NCBI GenBank assembly: GCA_944378225.1
Contig: CALWGE010000001.1
Span: 62,001-126,000 of the forward strand
Direction of reading: 5' to 3'
DNA length: 64,000 nt
From: an uncultured Merdimonas sp.
GTDB lineage: Bacteria; Bacillota; Clostridia; Lachnospirales; Lachnospiraceae
Shown in pieces: positions 15,657 through 24,111 of this stretch; position 1 is the stretch's first letter, and each line of letters opens with the position of its first letter. The notes under the pieces were generated by a model. That model had not been told where the DNA came from. It did not search any database and saw only the letters and a program-made list of their open reading frames with translations. The position numbers and the translations under genes are program-made.

Positions 15657-15906
15657 GGTAGCAGGAACAGATAGAGAAAGAGCAGAAACGATTGGCAAAG
15701 CAACAAGTGAATCAAGGACTCCGGTGCTGGATGAAGGACAAAAGTATCCGTTAATCGTCAGTTGTTCGTTTTATTGCAGAGAAAAAAATAATGTGGTAAT
15801 CTTTAAAGTAACTGCTTTTCGTCTATATATTGCTTTTATAAATGGAAGCGTATAGATTTTAGCACCTATAAATAGCAGATAGGAAATTAGATCTGAGGTA
15901 AGGCTA

Positions 15907-18039
15907 ATGACTTTAAATGAATCGAATTCGAAATTATTAAGTGAATGGGATTATGAGAAAAATAATCTGTCTCCATCTGATGTTTCTACCTCATCTCATA
16001 AGAAAATATGGTGGAAATGTGTCAAAGGACATTCTTGGTATGCGAGCGTGGCGAACCGATATAGAAAGAATTATGGCTGTCCATATTGCTCTGGAAGATT
16101 ACCTGTTATTGGAGTTGGAGATTTATTTACTACAAATCCTGAATTGAAAGAAAGTTGGGATTATGAAAAAAATAAATCGTTAAGACCTGAATTGTTAAAA
16201 GCTAATAGCGAAAGAAAGGCATGGTGGACTTGTCCACAGGGTCATTCTTGGGAAACGAAAATTCTTAATAGGGCTAGCAGAGGATGTGGATGTCCATATT
16301 GTACCGGGCAAAGAATTCTAGAAGGATTTAATGATTTACAGAGTCAGTATTTAGACATTGCACTTGAGTGGGATTATAAAAAGAATGAATTAGTACCGTC
16401 AAAGGTATCTGGAAGAAGTAATAAAAAAGTTTGGTGGAAATGCTCAGTATGCGGAATTTCGTATACAGCAACAATATACAATAGAACATATAATAATAGT
16501 GGATGTCCAAAATGCAATTTGAGAAATAAAACCTCATTTCCGGAGCAAGTGCTTTATTTTTATATCAAGCAACTGTACCCAGATGCAATAAATGGTTACA
16601 GAGAGAAATTATTAGATAAAATGGAATTAGATATTTATATTCCTTCTTTGAAACTAGGTATTGAATATGATGGTATAAAGTGGCATTCGGGAGAATATGC
16701 TATTGCAAGAGACAATAGAAAGTTTAATTTATGTAAAAAATTAGGAATTAAACTTGTAAGAATTGAGGAAACAAATGAAGTTAGGAACAATGCAGATTTG
16801 GAAATCCATGTGCCATCAGAAGGCTATAATGATGAGATGTTCACTAGCTTATTCCTAGAATTAAATGTTGTGTTAAAAAATACAATACAACCTAATCTTC
16901 AAAGAGATAGAGTAACTATCATAAAGCAATATCAATATGCAATGAAAAACAACTCCTTGGAAGTTCTCTATCCGAATATCGCAAAAGAATGGGACTATGA
17001 TTCAAATAATGGTTTAAAACCATCTATGTTTTCGCCAGGATCTCCCGAAAAAGTAGGTTGGATTTGTCCTTTAGGACATCATTATTTTTCTTCAATTGCA
17101 AATAGAGTAAGATTGTCGAGCGCATGTCCGATATGTAATGGGAAACAAGTCTTAATAGGATTCAACGATTTAGCCTTGCATAATAAAGATATTGCTTCTG
17201 AATGGGATTATGATTTAAATGGTGATTTAAGACCAATAGATGTTACTTGGGGAAGCAGGAAAAAGGTTTGGTGGAAATGCCCCAAAGGACATCCTTCATA
17301 TCAGAGCTATATTTACAGTAGGACAGGGAAGAAAAAGACAGGATGTCCTATATGTTCCAATAATAAAGTTTTGACTGGCGTCAATGATTTTGCCACATGT
17401 TGTAAAGAATTATTGAGAGAATGGGATTACAGCAAAAATGATATTCAACCTAATAGTATTTTGCCTGGAAGCAATTATTGTGCTTGGTGGATTTGTTCAA
17501 ATGGACACTCATGGAAAGAGAAAGTAGGGGTAAGGAATCGTGGGAACCGAGGATGCCCATACTGTTCAAATCATAGGGTAATAGTGGGAGTAACCGATTT
17601 AAAAACACGATTTCCTGAAATAGCAGATGAATGGGATTATGATCGAAATGGAGAATTAAGACCGGAGCAGTTTTTACCGAACAGTAATAAAAAGGTATGG
17701 TGGAAATGCATAAAAGGGCATAGCTGGAGAATCACGATTGCCGCGAGACAAGTAAATGGTTGCCCATATTGCTCGGGAAGATATGCCATTTCGGGTGAGA
17801 CTGATTTAAAGACCATTTATCCAGAGGATGCATTAGATTGGGATTATAGTAAAAATGGTGATCTATCTCCAGAAAATTGTAAACCTAAATCACATAAAAA
17901 GGTGTTTTGGAAATGTCATTTATGTGGTTATGAATGGGAGCAGATGATATGTAATAAAGTGAAGAGTTTGACGAGTTGTCCTAATTGCAAAAAAAGAAGA
18001 GATAATGATGAACTTTCTATAAAAAGGCCACTTTACTAA
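15907..18039 (+). CDS. Zinc-ribbon repeat protein with embedded nuclease domain, 710 aa
   Basis: Eight copies of a repeat of about 65-70 residues run along the protein, each with EWDY-x-KN, then WWKC-x-x-GHSW and later GCPYC, i.e. two CxxC/CxxH half-sites of a treble-clef zinc ribbon (DUF4379 type). Three copies precede and five follow a nuclease-like domain at about residues 215-300. That domain contains FPEQVLYFYIKQLYP, ELDIYIPSLKLGIEYDG and a WHS segment, in keeping with a PD-(D/E)xK or Vsr-like fold. The repeats probably read DNA or RNA sequence or structure and the central domain cuts. Such proteins occur in defence and mobile regions. It is AT-rich, alone in its unit, and unrelated to its neighbours. 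Confidence 0.82.
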   Translation: MTLNESNSKLLSEWDYEKNNLSPSDVSTSSHKKIWWKCVKGHSWYASVANRYRKNYGCPYCSGRLPVIGVGDLFTTNPELKESWDYEKNKSLRPELLKANSERKAWWTCPQGHSWETKILNRASRGCGCPYCTGQRILEGFNDLQSQYLDIALEWDYKKNELVPSKVSGRSNKKVWWKCSVCGISYTATIYNRTYNNSGCPKCNLRNKTSFPEQVLYFYIKQLYPDAINGYREKLLDKMELDIYIPSLKLGIEYDGIKWHSGEYAIARDNRKFNLCKKLGIKLVRIEETNEVRNNADLEIHVPSEGYNDEMFTSLFLELNVVLKNTIQPNLQRDRVTIIKQYQYAMKNNSLEVLYPNIAKEWDYDSNNGLKPSMFSPGSPEKVGWICPLGHHYFSSIANRVRLSSACPICNGKQVLIGFNDLALHNKDIASEWDYDLNGDLRPIDVTWGSRKKVWWKCPKGHPSYQSYIYSRTGKKKTGCPICSNNKVLTGVNDFATCCKELLREWDYSKNDIQPNSILPGSNYCAWWICSNGHSWKEKVGVRNRGNRGCPYCSNHRVIVGVTDLKTRFPEIADEWDYDRNGELRPEQFLPNSNKKVWWKCIKGHSWRITIAARQVNGCPYCSGRYAISGETDLKTIYPEDALDWDYSKNGDLSPENCKPKSHKKVFWKCHLCGYEWEQMICNKVKSLTSCPNCKKRRDNDELSIKRPLY

Positions 18040-18158
18040 TGGAATTCGTTGGTGAAAACCTGTTGTGTTGTTGCATGTTTTAAGTTAGAATTTGTATGCA
18101 TTTATGTGTAGTTTTCTGATACTATTTTGATATTAAAAAATCCACAAACGTTGTGTAG

Positions 18159-18296
18159 TTAGGAAAAAGCATAGAAAATGAGCAAAGATATAGAAGAATA
18201 ATAAACATACATGTTTAGTATTTGAAATAACTTGCCGAGTTTGGATATTTCACTGTAATTGTTGCGCAAATCTGCGCTGGATTTAATAACAGGCAT
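18159..18296 (-). pseudogene. Truncated Phd/YefM-type antitoxin
   Basis: The reverse strand has a strong AAGGAGG upstream of ATG at 18296 and begins MPVIKSSADLRNNYSEISKL, a textbook Phd/YefM antitoxin N-terminus. After about 23 residues the sequence loses similarity and turns hydrophobic (YYSSISLLIFYAFS) before the stop. No toxin gene follows. This is the remnant of a toxin-antitoxin module. Confidence 0.7.
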
Positions 18297-18425
18297 GGGC
18301 AATACCTCCTTCATAACAAAATTATATCTGAATTTCTTTATATTATCAAGCAGAAAGAAACACGGAATCAAGGAAAAATATAGTACAATTACAAAAAATG
18401 AATGACATATTATAACCATGAAACC

Positions 18426-18459
18426 AGGCTGGCGGAGAAATCTGCCAGCCTAAATTTTT
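18426..18459 (+). terminator. Intrinsic terminator
   Basis: AGGCTGGC (18426-18433) pairs with GCCAGCCT (18444-18451), followed by AAATTTTT. It isolates the recombination module downstream from upstream transcription. Confidence 0.65.
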
Positions 18460-18538
18460 GCCTGTCTGCAGAAAAAGGAAGGAGGAAAAAGAAACGGAAG
18501 ATTTTCGGCGCAATGATGAAAGGAAGGAGAGCGGAATT

Positions 18539-18628
18539 GTGAAGAAGGTGCTTATCTCACTTATAAGCGCGGCAGTAGTGATTATTGCGGAGATTCTGAG
18601 AAATGATGATGATTTAAAGAAATGGTGA
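18539..18628 (+). CDS. Small hydrophobic protein, 29 aa
   Basis: A GTG start at 18539 follows AAGGAAGGAGAGC with good spacing. The peptide begins VKKVLISLISAAVVIIAEIL and ends in a short acidic tail, so it is a probable single membrane helix with a positive N-terminus. The gene ends 14 bp before the DUF932 gene and probably shares its transcript. Size and topology would also suit a toxin-like or regulatory micropeptide; function unknown. Confidence 0.5.
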   Translation: MKKVLISLISAAVVIIAEILRNDDDLKKW

Positions 18629-18642
18629 AGGAGGAATGAAAG

Positions 18643-19575
18643 ATGGCAGCAAATGTTGAAACGATGTTTTATGTAAGAGAGACGCCCTGGCATGGCCTGG
18701 GAACAAGAGTCCTGGAAGCGCCTTCCTCGCAGGAGGCGCTCAGATTAGCGGGCCTGGACTGGAACGTAATTCAGGAGCCGATTTACACAAAGGAAAATGA
18801 AAGGATTCCCGGCTATAAAGCCAATGTGCGGGACAGCGACCGGAAGACGCTGGGAGTAGTGACGGATCGATATAAAGTCATTCAGAATACGGAAGCGTTT
18901 GCGTTTACGGACGCTCTGCTGGGAGAAGGAGTCCGGTATGAGACAGCGGGCAGCCTGCAGGACGGGAAACGCATCTGGCTTCTGGCTCATATGCCCCATG
19001 AGTATATTATCGGCGGAGAACATATCAGCCCCTATCTTGTATTTACCAATACTCACGATGGCTCCGGCGCTGTGCGTGTGGCTGTAACGCCGGTCCGCGT
19101 AGTGTGCAGTAATACGCTGAATCTGGCTCTGGCTCAGGCAAAGCGTTCCTGGTCCATGATACATACAGGAAATGTTCAGGGGAAGCTAGAGGAGGCGAAA
19201 GAAACGCTCCTGATGGCCCGTGAATATATGGATGAACTGGGAAAAGAGTTTGAAAATCTCCGGAAGAAAGAGCTTTCGGATAAAAAGGTGCTTGATTTTA
19301 TTGAAATTCTGATACCGAAGGATGAAAATTTCACGCCTCAGCAGAAGAAAAACGTGCAGCGTCTGCGGGATGACATGAAGCTCCGCTATTTTGAAGCGCC
19401 GGATTTAAAGGACGTAGGAAGAAACGCATATCGGTTTATCAATGCGGTTTCCGATTTTGCGACCCATGCGGAACCGCTCAGAAAGACGCAGAACTACAAG
19501 GAGAATCTGTTCGGCCGGACGATAGAGGGGAATCCGCTGATTGACAGAGCGTATCAGATGGTATGTGCGGCGTAG
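18643..19575 (+). CDS. DUF932 phage/plasmid-like protein, 310 aa
   Basis: Matches the DUF932 (LGT_TIGR03299-type) family found in phages, plasmids and integrative elements. Family hallmarks are the N-terminal ETMFYVRETPWHGLG, the central VTDRYKVIQNTEAFAF, and VRVVCSNTLNLAL. The biochemical role is not established; it is usually encoded with single-strand annealing proteins and exonucleases, as here. The start follows AAGGAGGAATGAAAG. It is the first large gene of a recombination module running to 23015, and is followed by a GC-rich hairpin at 19594-19630. Confidence 0.85.
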   Translation: MAANVETMFYVRETPWHGLGTRVLEAPSSQEALRLAGLDWNVIQEPIYTKENERIPGYKANVRDSDRKTLGVVTDRYKVIQNTEAFAFTDALLGEGVRYETAGSLQDGKRIWLLAHMPHEYIIGGEHISPYLVFTNTHDGSGAVRVAVTPVRVVCSNTLNLALAQAKRSWSMIHTGNVQGKLEEAKETLLMAREYMDELGKEFENLRKKELSDKKVLDFIEILIPKDENFTPQQKKNVQRLRDDMKLRYFEAPDLKDVGRNAYRFINAVSDFATHAEPLRKTQNYKENLFGRTIEGNPLIDRAYQMVCAA

Positions 19576-19593
19576 AAGCGCTGTGTATAAAAT

Positions 19594-19630
19594 AGGGGGA
19601 GCGGGCTGGTAAGAAGTCTGCCCCCTTTTT
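19594..19630 (+). terminator. Hairpin between DUF932 and exonuclease genes
   Basis: AGGGGG pairs with CCCCCT across a loop of about 20 nt, followed by TTTTT. It could reduce read-through within the module. Confidence 0.6.
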
Positions 19631-19646
19631 GAAATGGAGGAATTTT

Positions 19647-20576
19647 GTGAAGGTATTGGTGAAAACAGCAGGCTTAAGCAGAAAAGAATGGCTGAAATGG
19701 AGGACAAAAGGCATCGGAGGCTCAGACGTGTCTGTGATAGCCGGAATCAATTCCCACAGGTCCGTATATCAGCTCTGGAAAGAAAAGACAGGGCAGACAG
19801 AACCGGAGGAGGAAGAAAATGATTATACGCATTTTGGAACGGTTCTGGAGCCGATAGTCAAAAAAGAGTTTACGGCGAGGACAGGCCTGAAAGTCAGAGC
19901 AAAGAAAATGATTCTCCAGAGCAGTGAGTATCCGTTTATGCTGGCGGATTTGGATGGAGTGATAAAAGAAGACGGAAAAATGTGTATTTTTGAAGCCAAG
20001 ACAGCCTCTGCCTATAAACAGGAAATCTGGGAAAAGGGAGTTCCGGAGGCTTATATTCTGCAGGTTCAGCATTATATGGCAGTAACAGGAGCTGAAAAAG
20101 CGTATGTTGCGGCTCTGGTCGGAGGCAATCGTTTCTACCGTTATGAAGTCCTGAGAGATGATGCTCTGATAGAAAAAATCATTGCCATGGAATGGGATTT
20201 CTGGATGAATCATGTGGAGAATGTTCAGGAACCTGCACCGGACGGTTCTCCGGCCACCGGAGATTATCTGAATGCCTTATATGGGGAGTCCAATGGAAAT
20301 ATTATCGAGCTTCCGGCGGAAGCGCTTACAGCGTTCGAACAATATGACGATATCTCCCGCAGGATGGATGAGCTGAAGACGGAGAAGGAAGCTGTCTGCA
20401 ATCAGTTTAAGAATTATCTGAAAGAAAATGAAACCGGAATGATAGGAGGACGCCGGGTAAGCTGGAAACAGATACAGACGACCACGTTTGATAAAAAGCG
20501 TCTGGAGCAGGAAAATCCGGATATTTATGAAAAATATCTTTCCCGGAATCAGTACAGGCGGCTTCTGGTAGCGTAA
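19647..20576 (+). CDS. YqaJ-type viral recombinase exonuclease, 309 aa
   Basis: Lambda-exonuclease-like 5'-3' nuclease of the YqaJ family. It reads WRTKGIGGSDVSVIAGINSH near the N-terminus (conserved GIGGSD), FGTVLEPIVKKEF, then the catalytic PD-(D/E)xK elements MLADLDGVI and FEAKTAS, and QVQHYMAVTG. The C-terminal 100 residues are helical. GTG at 19647 lies 7 nt after GGAGG and is the likely start. It resects double-strand ends to give the single strands that the neighbouring Rad52-like protein anneals. Confidence 0.9.
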   Translation: MKVLVKTAGLSRKEWLKWRTKGIGGSDVSVIAGINSHRSVYQLWKEKTGQTEPEEEENDYTHFGTVLEPIVKKEFTARTGLKVRAKKMILQSSEYPFMLADLDGVIKEDGKMCIFEAKTASAYKQEIWEKGVPEAYILQVQHYMAVTGAEKAYVAALVGGNRFYRYEVLRDDALIEKIIAMEWDFWMNHVENVQEPAPDGSPATGDYLNALYGESNGNIIELPAEALTAFEQYDDISRRMDELKTEKEAVCNQFKNYLKENETGMIGGRRVSWKQIQTTTFDKKRLEQENPDIYEKYLSRNQYRRLLVA

Positions 20577-20602
20577 AGAATAATGGAAAGAAGGGATATA
20601 CG

Positions 20603-21304
20603 GTGAATAAGGAAATTCGTCTGCTGCGGGCAGATGAGATTGAATGCAGGGTAGGGACAATCGGAGAAAAGGGATTGTCCCTTTTGCTTTACAAAGACGC
20701 CAGGGCGGACATGAAGGTGCTGGATGAAACCTTTGGCTGCCTGGGCTGGCAGAGAAGCCATCAGCTTATTAATGGAAATCTGTACTGCACGGTTGAAATC
20801 TGGGATGAAGAGAAAAAGCAGTGGATTCGTAAGCAGGATGTAGGCACGACCAGCTACGCGGAGAAAGAAAAGGGCCAGGCATCCGACAGCTTTAAAAGAG
20901 CCTGCGTATCTGTTGGAATTGGGAGGGAGCTTTATACGGCTCCCTTTATCTGGATTCCTGCGGGGAAAACGTTCATTCAGAAAAAGGATAACAGGTTTGT
21001 TGTATATGATAAGTTTACGGTTCAGTCGATTTCCTACAGCAGAAATCGGGAAATATCATCCCTTGTCATTGTGAATCAGAAGGGAGAGCCTGTGTTTTCC
21101 ATGAAAAAGCAGAATCCGGAAATGGATCTGGCCGTAAGTCCGGAACAGATTCAGAATTTGAATAAAGAACTGAAAAGAACCGGGTATAGCGTAAATGCTG
21201 TACTTTCCCGGTACAAACTGCAGGAAATTTCCCAGATGAAGGTTACGGTTTATGAGAGCGTGATGGAAAATCTGAAAAAAGTAAAAAGTAAAGATGCTGC
21301 ATAA
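20603..21304 (+). CDS. Rad52/22-like single-strand annealing protein, 233 aa
   Basis: Single-strand annealing protein of the Rad52 (Sak) superfamily. The conserved core reads RKQDVGTTSYAEKEKGQASD then SFKRACVSVGIGRELY, the hallmark of phage and mobile-element Rad52 homologues. The N-terminal half forms the beta-rich DNA-binding region (LGWQRSHQLINGNLYCTVEI). A C-terminal helical tail follows. It pairs with the YqaJ exonuclease 26 bp upstream and overlaps a possible upstream ATG of the next gene. Together they give the element homologous recombination or repair capacity. Confidence 0.85.
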   Translation: MNKEIRLLRADEIECRVGTIGEKGLSLLLYKDARADMKVLDETFGCLGWQRSHQLINGNLYCTVEIWDEEKKQWIRKQDVGTTSYAEKEKGQASDSFKRACVSVGIGRELYTAPFIWIPAGKTFIQKKDNRFVVYDKFTVQSISYSRNREISSLVIVNQKGEPVFSMKKQNPEMDLAVSPEQIQNLNKELKRTGYSVNAVLSRYKLQEISQMKVTVYESVMENLKKVKSKDAA

Positions 21305-21323
21305 AAGAAAGGAGCAGACGAAA

Positions 21324-22226
21324 ATGATGGAGTATAGAGAATTTGTAGAGAAAATCAAACAGGACATAAAAGAGCGGCTGAAAGGAGAATGTGACGTTAC
21401 AGTAAAGACAGATCTGAGAAACAATGGGGTATTGTCAGAGGTTCTCAGTATTCAGCCTGTTAAGGGGGCATCGGGAACAGCCTCTGTCATTCTTCTGCGG
21501 CAGTGTTATAAGCCCTGTATGAGTAAACTGGAATTTGAAGCATGTGTAGAAACAATTATCCGGAATTTTCGTCTGGAAAGCTCTGTCATGGAGTCTTATG
21601 GATTCGGGAAAGACACGGTTCCATGGGATAATGTAAAGAATTTGGTGTATCCGGTTCTGCTTTCTGTGAAGGAAAACTGGTTTCTGCTGGAATCACTTGT
21701 CTGGAGGCCAATGCTGGATTTATCCGTCAGTTATATTATCCGAATGAAAATAGAGGAAGGAGAGCCACCGCTGTCAACACGAATCACAGAAACCTTGTTT
21801 AACACCTGGGGGATTTCGGAGGAACAGCTATATCAGAAAGCCATGGAAAATCTGGAAAAGGAAGCACCAGTACTGATCCCTATGGACAGTCTCCCCTCGG
21901 CGGTTCTGTCAGGGAAAAAACCGAAAGAGGCAGAATGGGTGAAAAAGGAACAGACCTATATCTTAAGCAACTCTGCCTGGTATTACGGAACGTCTATGAT
22001 ACTTAATAAAAAGTATCTTAAAGAAATATCCCGGGGATGCTCTTTTTATCTTCTTCCCGCCACCCTGCATGAAATCATACTGGTAGGTGATTCAGATAAG
22101 CTGAGCGCGAAAAGCATGAATGCGATGGCAGAGTTAGGAAACAGAGAGGTAAGAAAAGAAGAACAGTTCCAGAATCATGCCTATTATTATGATGCAGAAG
22201 CGGAAGATATTATCAGCTGCCTGTAA
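21324..22226 (+). CDS. DUF5688 family protein, 300 aa
   Basis: Soluble protein of the DUF5688 type common in Lachnospiraceae mobile elements. It begins MMEYREFVEKIKQDIKERL, has a predicted alpha/beta N-terminal part (LSIQPVKGASGTASVILLRQ), and a C-terminal part ending HAYYYDAEAEDI. ATG 21324 lies 9 nt after AAAGGAG and is preferred over ATG 21294, which is inside the preceding gene. Function unknown; it travels with recombination genes. A shorter paralogue follows directly, and a hairpin with T-tract at 22248-22280 separates them. Confidence 0.75.
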   Translation: MMEYREFVEKIKQDIKERLKGECDVTVKTDLRNNGVLSEVLSIQPVKGASGTASVILLRQCYKPCMSKLEFEACVETIIRNFRLESSVMESYGFGKDTVPWDNVKNLVYPVLLSVKENWFLLESLVWRPMLDLSVSYIIRMKIEEGEPPLSTRITETLFNTWGISEEQLYQKAMENLEKEAPVLIPMDSLPSAVLSGKKPKEAEWVKKEQTYILSNSAWYYGTSMILNKKYLKEISRGCSFYLLPATLHEIILVGDSDKLSAKSMNAMAELGNREVRKEEQFQNHAYYYDAEAEDIISCL

Positions 22227-22247
22227 CGGGAAATTGGAAAAGTGGCA

Positions 22248-22280
22248 GGCTGGTATATAATGCCAGCCATTTTTCCAGTT
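22248..22280 (+). terminator. Hairpin between DUF5688 genes
   Basis: GGCTGG (22248-22253) pairs with CCAGCC (22263-22268), followed by ATTTTT and a later T-run. Probably a weak terminator. Confidence 0.5.
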
Positions 22281-22352
22281 TTTTTATAGACACTGCTGAA
22301 ACCAGAGGAACCAGAATGTTAATAAAATGAAATCAGAAGGAGATGTTGTGGT

Positions 22353-23015
22353 ATGAACCATCAGATAGATACGAAGATAAGTACACTTTTAAACTGGGAT
22401 GAAGTCAGGAATTCAGTATATCCGGTTCTGGCGTCTCCCGTTATGGAAAAATCAGGACAGCTGCAGGAACTGGTGAACACGGATTTTCTTGATATGAAGG
22501 TAATCTATACTATCTGGCTACGCAAAGATGGTTTGGAAGCCGGATACATAAGAATCAGCCAAGCGTTGTTTGAACACTATAAGATCAGCATAGAAGAACT
22601 GCACAGCCAGGCTTTAAAGAATATGAATAAGGACGGATACTGCCTGCGGGACATGAAAGCCATACTGGAAGAGCTAAAGGGAATGAAAGAAGGCGAACCT
22701 CAGCCCTCAGCAGAAGAAAGCGAAATAGAGGCGGGAAAGATGTTTGTCCTTACCAATAAGGATAGAATGTATGGAGCAGCCGGAATCCTGAACAGAACAA
22801 TCCTGCGGGAACAATGTCATGGAAAAAGCTTTTACATTTTACCCTCGTCTGTGCATGAGACAATTTTCATCCCTTTCGTGGAAGAGATAGACCAGACAGA
22901 GCTGGATCATATGGTTTCAGAGATAAACAGGGCGCAGGTAATTCCGGAAGAGTGCCTGACAAGTCATTCTTATTTTTATGATGGACAGGCAGATGAGATT
23001 CGGATTTCCGCATGA
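22353..23015 (+). CDS. Short DUF5688 paralogue, 220 aa
   Basis: Homologous to residues of about 90-300 of the preceding protein: both share a W-D-x-V-x-N-x-VYPVL segment, a central acidic linker, YGAAGILN versus YGTSMILN, a SFYILPSSVHE versus SFYLLPATLHE motif, and a final H-x-Y-x-YD. The N-terminal domain of the longer protein is missing here. The start follows AGAAGGAGATG. Probably arose by tandem duplication and truncation; the conserved C-terminal part is therefore likely the core of the family. Function unknown. Confidence 0.7.
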   Translation: MNHQIDTKISTLLNWDEVRNSVYPVLASPVMEKSGQLQELVNTDFLDMKVIYTIWLRKDGLEAGYIRISQALFEHYKISIEELHSQALKNMNKDGYCLRDMKAILEELKGMKEGEPQPSAEESEIEAGKMFVLTNKDRMYGAAGILNRTILREQCHGKSFYILPSSVHETIFIPFVEEIDQTELDHMVSEINRAQVIPEECLTSHSYFYDGQADEIRISA

Positions 23016-23097
23016 TAGAAAGACAGGCTGGGGACTTTTGTGTCTCCAGTTTGAAAAAGGAGAGTATTATTTTGAGTTGAAAAGAGAAAGTATGCTC

Positions 23098-23128
23098 TTG
23101 TGTGCGGATGGAAAATTGGATATAATAA
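23098..23128 (+). promoter_or_regulatory. Sigma-A-like promoter before the DUF3990 gene
   Basis: TTGTGT and TATAAT (about 23122-23127) are spaced by about 17 bp. If used, the transcript would start inside the first codons of the longest reading frame, so the real DUF3990 start may lie further downstream. Confidence 0.4.
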
Positions 23129-23885
23129 TATTGTAGTTGAAGTTTATGATGAATTTGTAAAAGGGAGGGCCAGGACAAAGCTTCTGGCGGCAGTTTTGAG
23201 CGTACAATCAGATGTTGAAATGCTTTCAATCCGGACTATGGAGGAGTATGCAAAAAAGAATCATATATCCGGAGAAGAAGCGGGTGAGATTTTTCATCAA
23301 AACCATATTTTTGAAAAAATTATGATTCAGCACGAATATCTTCATCAGGTCAGCATGGAAGAAGTGATGGAATATGTCGAACAGGAAATAAGAAAAGCTA
23401 CCCATAAGCTGACAGTATTCCATGGGACAACAAGAAGATTCAAGCAGATTGATTTGAAAAAGTCTCATAATCGGAGAGATTTCGGAATGGGATTTTATAC
23501 GACAATTCTGGAAAAGCAAGCGAAAGAATGGGCTTACAGGCTCAGCCTGCGTGAAAGATCTGACAAATATTATGTATATCAGTATATTTTTGAAGAAAAA
23601 GAGTCGATAAAAGTAAAACGATTCGACAGCCTGAGTAAAGAGTGGCTTGAATTCATCAGGAAAAACAGAGTGGAAGGCGGCATTCAACATGGGTATGATG
23701 TTGTTGTTGGGCCGGTTGCGGATGACAAGACCATGGAGACAATACAATTATATATAGCAGACATTTTAACGGCAGATGAGGCTGTAGAACGACTGCGTTA
23801 TAATCAGGTAAATAATCAGATTTCTTTTCATACTCAAAAAGCATTGGATTGCTTGAGCTTCGTAAGGAGGAATGTCTATGAGTGA
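23100..23885 (+). CDS. DUF3791-DUF3990 fusion, ART-like toxin candidate, about 261 aa
   Basis: The C-terminal part (from about residue 100) is a DUF3990 domain: LTVFHGTTRRFKQIDL, then DFGMGFYTT, a fold related to ADP-ribosyltransferases and typical of toxins. The N-terminal part (about 40-95) resembles DUF3791 (YAKKNHISGEEAGEIFHQN), usually a separate partner protein, so the two seem fused. The start is uncertain: GTG 23100 is the longest, but a TATAAT box lies just inside it and no clear Shine-Dalgarno fits; an internal start near TTG 23196 is possible. It overlaps the small next gene by 8 nt, as in toxin-antitoxin pairs. Confidence 0.65.
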   Translation: MCGWKIGYNNIVVEVYDEFVKGRARTKLLAAVLSVQSDVEMLSIRTMEEYAKKNHISGEEAGEIFHQNHIFEKIMIQHEYLHQVSMEEVMEYVEQEIRKATHKLTVFHGTTRRFKQIDLKKSHNRRDFGMGFYTTILEKQAKEWAYRLSLRERSDKYYVYQYIFEEKESIKVKRFDSLSKEWLEFIRKNRVEGGIQHGYDVVVGPVADDKTMETIQLYIADILTADEAVERLRYNQVNNQISFHTQKALDCLSFVRRNVYE

Positions 23886-24111
23886 GCCAATTTACACATT
23901 CCAGGGGAAAGACATAACGATGAATGTGTGTATCCAGATTCGGGCGGTGGTAGATATACTGCAGGAAAAGCTGAAGATATCGTTTGAAGAAGCAATACTG
24001 AGATTTTATCGTTCAAATACTTATAAAACTTTGCAGGAGACAGAAAATGCTCTCTGGGCTGAGTCGGCAGAATATATTGCTGATCGATATTTTGAAGAAG
24101 AATCAAAGTGA
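23878..24111 (+). CDS. Small partner of DUF3990 protein, antitoxin candidate, 77 aa
   Basis: An acidic helical protein that begins MSEPIYTFQGKDITMNVCIQ and ends with a long helix ending in YIADRYFEEESK. The ATG at 23878 is correctly spaced from AAGGAGG (23863-23869); the ATG at 23872 is too close. It overlaps the DUF3990 stop, so it is translationally coupled. It lies just before the right end of the island. By position it is the likely antidote to the DUF3990 protein. Confidence 0.6.
   Translation: MSEPIYTFQGKDITMNVCIQIRAVVDILQEKLKISFEEAILRFYRSNTYKTLQETENALWAESAEYIADRYFEEESK

Larger units (their letters stand above)
18040..18538. other. Intergenic region with decayed genes
   Basis: About 500 bp with no intact gene. 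It holds a truncated Phd-type antitoxin on the minus strand (18159-18296), a plus-strand hairpin terminator at 18426-18459, and AT-rich filler. Confidence 0.55.
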
